Assembly (NCBI GenBank): GCA_016791465.1
Contig: JAEUWE010000506.1
Span: 1-9,456 of the forward strand
Direction of reading: 5' to 3'
Source: Pseudobdellovibrionaceae bacterium
GTDB lineage: Bacteria; Bdellovibrionota; Bdellovibrionia; Bdellovibrionales; JAMPXM01
DNA length: 9,456 nt
Of the stretch, positions 6,274 to 9,456 are shown piece by piece; the first letter of the stretch is position 1, and the number at the start of each line of letters is the position of its first letter. Under the pieces are notes generated by a model. The model had not been told where the DNA came from. It ran no database searches and was given only the letters and a program-made list of their open reading frames with translations. The position numbers and the translations under genes are program-made.

Positions 6274-7070
6274 CCGAAGCCATAAAGCTTTTTGAGGTCG
6301 CGCGGATTACGCTCCGGTCGCGGTGGCGCTATCTTTGGGATATGGTGGGATCAACGCTGTTTCTTGGTGTTGTGCTCTTTGTCTTCGTTCGTCTATGGAC
6401 GGTGACCTACGCCGCGAGCGGGGGCACGGGGGCTATTGCTGGGTTTACGCTAAGGCAGATGATCTGGTACTTGGTGGCGACGGAAACCATCATCATGTCG
6501 ATGATCCCCATCCATCGTTCGATTGAACGCGAGATCAAAGACGGTGATGTTGCAATTCGGCTCAATAAACCGCTCAGTTTTCTTGGATACCACTGGAGTG
6601 TGTTCATTGGCGAGGGCGTACTGAAAGCATTGATTTTGGTTCTTGTCGGAGGTGTCGTCGCATTTCTGATGGTGGGGCCGATCGAATTCTCAGTTCTTTC
6701 TGTTCTGCCGCTTTTGCTGACCTTTGTGCTTACAGCAACGGCGAACTTCTTTTTTGGTGCTTTGATTGGTCTTCTCGCGTTCTGGACCGAGGACATCACC
6801 GGGTTCTATTTTATCTTTGACCGACTCAAGTGGCTTCTTGGCGGTTTTTTGATGCCGATCACTCTTTTCCCGGAGTGGCTGCAGCAGGTGGTTGTGTGGT
6901 TGCCTTTTCCGCTGATGATCTACCGGCCAGCCGAGCTTGCGGTGTCGTTTGAGTTTTCAAAGTGGCTTGAACTGACCTGGAAACAGCTATTGTTGGTCGC
7001 TGCTCTTTGGCTCGTGGCGCAGATGCTGTATCGGTCGGGCGTTCGACGGCTTGATGTGAATGGAGGCTAA
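6270..7070 (+). CDS. ABC-2 family permease (COG4587-like)
   Basis: This 266-residue inner-membrane protein is the first of two permeases paired with the ATPase upstream, whose stop codon it overlaps in ATGA. A strong GGAGG at 6259-6263 lies 6 nt before the ATG. Hydrophobic segments lie near 25-43, 62-80, 112-135, 142-170, 177-200 and 236-254, giving about six membrane spans with both ends probably cytoplasmic. The segments IEREIKDGDVAIRLNKPLSF (85-104), FWTEDITGF, and KWLLGGFLMPITLFPEWL with LPFPLMIYRP (187-220) are the features I associate with the COG4587 / ABC-2 membrane family. With the COG3694-like partner it would form a heterodimeric export channel. Cargo is not known for most members of this group. 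Confidence 0.9.
   Translation: MTEAIKLFEVARITLRSRWRYLWDMVGSTLFLGVVLFVFVRLWTVTYAASGGTGAIAGFTLRQMIWYLVATETIIMSMIPIHRSIEREIKDGDVAIRLNKPLSFLGYHWSVFIGEGVLKALILVLVGGVVAFLMVGPIEFSVLSVLPLLLTFVLTATANFFFGALIGLLAFWTEDITGFYFIFDRLKWLLGGFLMPITLFPEWLQQVVVWLPFPLMIYRPAELAVSFEFSKWLELTWKQLLLVAALWLVAQMLYRSGVRRLDVNGG
7062..7066 (+). promoter_or_regulatory. Ribosome binding site deciding the second permease start
   Basis: GGAGG, located just before the stop codon of the preceding gene, is 7 nt from ATG 7074 but only 4 nt from GTG 7071. The ATG is therefore the better start. Confidence 0.6.
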
Positions 7071-7073
7071 GTG

Positions 7074-7847
7074 ATGAGATACATTTTGGCAGCACTCCGA
7101 ACGAATTTGCTTTCGGCATTTGAGTACCGGACGAGTTTTCTGACGCAAGTTTTTGGAATGATGATCAATGACTCGCTCTGGGTGAGCTTCTGGGTGCTTT
7201 ACTTTGAGCGCTTCCCTGTTCTGAATGGGTGGACGCGTGACGATCTGCTCGTGCTCTGGGCAATTATCACCTTCTCTTTTGGAATAGCCTTTGGTCTCTT
7301 CGCGCAGGCGTTGAGGCTTTCGGAACTGATCACGCAGGGGCAACTCGACTACTATCTGGCATTGCCGAAGAACGTGCTGCTGCAGATCTTGCTCGGTCAG
7401 GTGCGGCCGTCGAATCTTGGCGATCTCTTTTTTGGTCCGATTCTGCTCGCGATCTTTGTGCCGATGACGTGGGCAAAATGGGGCCTGTTTTTGCTTGGTG
7501 GAACACTCGGCGCGGTTGTTTACCTCGCGTTTTTTGTCATGGCTGGGAGCTTGGCGTTTTTCTTGGGTTCGAGCGAAGGAATTGCCTCAGGAATTGGCAA
7601 TGCGTTGATCCATTTTTCAACTTATCCGACGCGAATTTTCGATGGGTGGACGAGGGTTTTGCTGTTCACGCTCATCCCGGCGGGATTTATTGCTGAAATT
7701 CCAGTCGACTTGGTTCGCAGTTTTGAGTTTCGCGACCTCGCTCTTTTGATCGTCGCCGCTATAGGTTTCAGTGGCTTGGCGGTGGCGGTTTTTAATCGCG
7801 GTCTTGCGCGCTACGAATCGGGAAATTTGATGTCGCTTCGCTCATAG
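7074..7847 (+). CDS. ABC-2 family permease (COG3694-like)
   Basis: This 257-residue membrane protein is the second permease of the exporter, starting 4 nt after the first permease ends. The ATG at 7074 is preferred over the GTG at 7071 because GGAGG (7062-7066) is best spaced from it. Hydrophobic stretches lie near 22-44, 57-78, 114-130, 136-163, 192-211 and 220-240. The motifs TQGQLDYYLALPKN (87-100) and FSTYPTRIFDGWTRVLLFTLIPAGF (181-205) are characteristic of the COG3694 group, in which a YP...F.G..R...IPAGF block precedes the last helices. Tight spacing and gene order (ATPase, COG4587, COG3694) match the standard operon for this transporter type. A hairpin follows the stop, so the operon may end here. 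Confidence 0.9.
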   Translation: MRYILAALRTNLLSAFEYRTSFLTQVFGMMINDSLWVSFWVLYFERFPVLNGWTRDDLLVLWAIITFSFGIAFGLFAQALRLSELITQGQLDYYLALPKNVLLQILLGQVRPSNLGDLFFGPILLAIFVPMTWAKWGLFLLGGTLGAVVYLAFFVMAGSLAFFLGSSEGIASGIGNALIHFSTYPTRIFDGWTRVLLFTLIPAGFIAEIPVDLVRSFEFRDLALLIVAAIGFSGLAVAVFNRGLARYESGNLMSLRS

Positions 7848-7862
7848 GGAATGAGGTTGATT

Positions 7863-7889
7863 TCGCGGTGGGGATTATCTCTGCCGCGA
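7863..7889 (+). terminator. Stem-loop after the ABC operon, possible weak terminator
   Basis: Bases 7863-7873 pair with 7879-7889 around an AUUAU loop. The stem has 11 pairs, with TCGCGG/CCGCGA at the base and three G-U wobbles nearer the loop. It lies 15 nt after the operon stop. The T-rich tract (about 7900-7914) begins some 10 nt after the stem rather than directly behind it, so this is a hairpin with terminator potential rather than a textbook intrinsic terminator. Confidence 0.35.
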
Positions 7890-7893
7890 GCCG

Positions 7894-7929
7894 TTGACAG
7901 TTGTTTATTGCTTTGAGTCAAAACACAAT
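7894..7929 (+). promoter_or_regulatory. Candidate promoter for the nitronate monooxygenase-like gene
   Basis: A perfect -35 hexamer TTGACA occurs at 7894-7899 but has no good -10 at 16-18 nt. A second reading, TTGTTT (7901-7906) with 17 nt to CACAAT (7924-7929), would put transcription start near 7936 and leave a leader of about 27 nt before ATG 7963. Both are weak alone; together with the preceding hairpin they suggest a new transcription unit begins here. Confidence 0.3.
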
Positions 7930-7962
7930 GGCGCCCTTGGGCGGTGGTTCTATGGGCGTACA

Positions 7963-9435
7963 ATGGGTGTAAGATATCCTCAGATAATTCAAGGCGGAAT
8001 GGGCATCGCGGTTTCGGATTGGAAGCTGGCAAGGACCGTTTCGCTCATGGGCGAAATGGGTGTCGTTTCCGGTACGGCAATCAATTCGGTCCTGGTTCGT
8101 CGACTTCAGGATGGTGATGTGGGCGGGCACATGCGTCGGGCATTGGCGGCCTTTCCATCGCAGGAGATCGCTGCGAAAATTCTTGAAACTTATTTTATCG
8201 AGGGCGGCCGTGCGAAGGGTGTGGCCTATAAGCGTTCGTCACTGTTTAGTCTGACACCACCGCTGGCCTTGAGTCAGCTCACGGTGGCGGCAAGTTTTGT
8301 CGAAGTCTACTTGGCCAAAGAGGGGCACGACGGGCTCGTTGGTTTCAATCTGCTTGAGAAGGTTCATCTTCCCAATCTTGCGTGTCTTTACGGAGCGGTG
8401 CTGGCGGGAGTAGACGCGGTTCTTATGGGGGCTGGAATTCCACGCGAAATTCCAGGTGTGCTCGATCTTCTGAGCCAGAATAAAACCGCGACGTTGAAGG
8501 TTCCCGTTGTTGGAGCGACAGAAGATGCGGTGATGAGTTTTGATCCTTCGACCGTGATGGCAGGCTGTCTACCCGAGGGGCTCAAACGTCCGCACTTTTA
8601 TCCGATCGTTTCATCGAGCGTTCTTGCGCAGAGTTTGAAGAAAAAATCCACGGGCGAAGTGAATGGCTTTATTGTCGAAGGTCCTTTGGCAGGTGGGCAC
8701 AATGCACCTCCGCGCGGACCGATGCGGTTGAACGAAGCGGGTGAGCCGGTCTATGGGCCACGCGACGAAGTTGATCTTGCTGAAATGAAAGCACTTGAGC
8801 TTCCGTTTTGGATTGCAGGACACGCGGCAACACCGGAGAAGCTGGCTGCCGCTGTTGCAGCTGGAGCGGCCGGCATTCAGGTGGGGACACTGTTTGCTTT
8901 TGCAGAAGAGTCGGGTCTTGATTCGCGATTAAAATTAGAAGTTGTTGGTCGCATTGCTCGTGGCGAAAATCCAAAGGACGGCTGGGTGTTTACAGATCCA
9001 GTGTCGTCGCCGACGGGATTTCCGTTTAAAGCGGTTCGTCTGTCTGGAAGCGTTTCGGAGCCTGAAGTTTATCAGCAGAGAAAGCGCATCTGCGATCTCG
9101 GATATCTCCGCCACCTCTATCAAAAGGCACCGGGCGAAGTGGGCTATCGCTGTTCGGCGGAACCGGTCGTGGATTTTGAGAAGAAGGGTGGCCTGGCCGC
9201 TGACACTGTCGGAAAGAAATGTCTTTGCAACGCGCTGATGGCCGATATCGGAATGGGACAAGTGCAAGCTTGGGGCGAAGAACTGCCGCTTCTGACGGCT
9301 GGCGATGATCTCAATTTCCTTTCGCGTGTTCTCGCCGGACGCGATCACTATTCAGCCGCTGACGTGATTCGCTATTTGCGGCAGGCTGTTGCGGACGTGA
9401 CGGCTCGTCCGATGGCTGAGGCTGTCAGCGTATGA
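7963..9435 (+). CDS. Nitronate monooxygenase / 2-nitropropane dioxygenase-like flavoprotein with Cys-rich C-terminus
   Basis: The product is a 490-residue FMN-dependent TIM-barrel protein of the nitronate monooxygenase superfamily (COG2070), which also contains PfaD-like enoyl reductases of lipid and polyketide synthases. The ATG at 7963 puts the conserved IIQGGMG flavin loop about 8 residues from the N-terminus, as expected. An in-frame TTG at 7894 would add 23 unconserved residues and coincides with a TTGACA sequence. Further landmarks are MGEMGVVSGTAINSVLVRRLQDGD (29-52), GVDAVLMGAGIPREIPGVLD (149-168), GFIVEGPLAGGHNAP with the AGGH active-site histidine (235-249), and AGHAAT...GAAGIQVGTLFAFAEESG (285-318). 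The C-terminal region carries C377, C397, C420 and C422. It is longer than simple nitronate monooxygenases (about 320-380). The true reaction may be an oxidation of nitronates or an enoyl reduction. Its stop overlaps the next start. Confidence 0.85.
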   Translation: MGVRYPQIIQGGMGIAVSDWKLARTVSLMGEMGVVSGTAINSVLVRRLQDGDVGGHMRRALAAFPSQEIAAKILETYFIEGGRAKGVAYKRSSLFSLTPPLALSQLTVAASFVEVYLAKEGHDGLVGFNLLEKVHLPNLACLYGAVLAGVDAVLMGAGIPREIPGVLDLLSQNKTATLKVPVVGATEDAVMSFDPSTVMAGCLPEGLKRPHFYPIVSSSVLAQSLKKKSTGEVNGFIVEGPLAGGHNAPPRGPMRLNEAGEPVYGPRDEVDLAEMKALELPFWIAGHAATPEKLAAAVAAGAAGIQVGTLFAFAEESGLDSRLKLEVVGRIARGENPKDGWVFTDPVSSPTGFPFKAVRLSGSVSEPEVYQQRKRICDLGYLRHLYQKAPGEVGYRCSAEPVVDFEKKGGLAADTVGKKCLCNALMADIGMGQVQAWGEELPLLTAGDDLNFLSRVLAGRDHYSAADVIRYLRQAVADVTARPMAEAVSV

Positions 9436-9456
9436 CCAAGGGCCCGATTCTTGTCG
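9432..9456 (+). CDS. Start of a downstream gene, truncated by window edge
   Basis: An ATG at 9432 overlaps the stop of the preceding gene as ATGA and opens a frame, MTKGPILV, that runs off the window. GAGG at 9418-9421 lies 10 nt upstream, a slightly long but usable spacing. The same ATGA coupling occurs in the ABC operon of this window. The hydrophobic ILV after a short polar start is reminiscent of the first strand of a Rossmann-fold enzyme, but eight residues are too few to assign a family. Confidence 0.45.

Noticed and set aside
7894..7962. TTG start giving a 513-residue flavoprotein
   Set aside because: The extra 23 residues precede the conserved flavin loop without any family resemblance, there is no Shine-Dalgarno, and the TTG is part of a TTGACA promoter-like hexamer.
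7959..7964. TACAAT as a -10 with TTGGGC at 7937-7942
   Set aside because: The hexamers look fair, but transcription would begin after ATG 7963 and remove the essential N-terminal flavin loop.
8669..9348. Long minus-strand open frames opposite the flavoprotein gene
   Set aside because: They are antisense to a gene with clear family motifs, have low-complexity composition and show no domain.

Overview
The window is a gene-dense bacterial chromosome segment of moderate GC with short intergenic gaps. It holds seven complete protein genes, one gene cut off at its 5' end and the first codons of another at the right edge. The combination of a TIGR02147-type regulator, an N-acyl amino acid synthase-like (FeeM fold) protein fused to PilZ, and an outer-membrane beta-barrel points to a diderm (Gram-negative-type) bacterium. 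A Bdellovibrio-like (Bdellovibrionota) or related deltaproteobacterial lineage fits best. That placement rests on recognising protein families, not on a marker gene. I see no tRNA, rRNA, CRISPR array, insertion sequence or integrase.

Layout: (1) 1-1641, plus strand: the C-terminal part of a FtsX/MacB/LolC-like ABC permease, followed 9 nt later by a TIGR02147 regulator whose Shine-Dalgarno overlaps the permease stop codon. (2) 1652-2914, minus strand and convergent with the regulator: the FeeM-like acyltransferase/PilZ fusion. (3) 2915-3045: a divergent control region with three copies of a GACTTA half-site around a GTTCGAAC palindrome. (4) 3046-4254, plus: an unrecognised secreted beta-barrel protein carrying a DxNxDGD calcium-loop motif. 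(5) 4318-5133, minus: a pirin-family protein, separated from the barrel gene by a convergent gap with an 18-bp perfect palindrome. (6) 5269-7847, plus: a tight three-gene ABC-2 exporter operon (COG4586 ATPase, COG4587 permease, COG3694 permease). (7) 7963-9435, plus: a large nitronate monooxygenase-like flavoprotein with a four-cysteine C-terminal region, overlapping by ATGA the start of a further gene (9432 onward) that leaves the window.

Working together: the ABC-2 genes clearly form one transporter, and the permease/regulator pair looks co-translated. The acyltransferase-PilZ and barrel genes share a divergent promoter region, and so do the pirin and exporter genes. Joint function beyond that is inference. 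The most attractive candidate for unusual biology is the acyltransferase-PilZ fusion, which suggests an N-acyl lipid product made under c-di-GMP control, next to a divergently transcribed outer-membrane barrel with a shared operator-like array.
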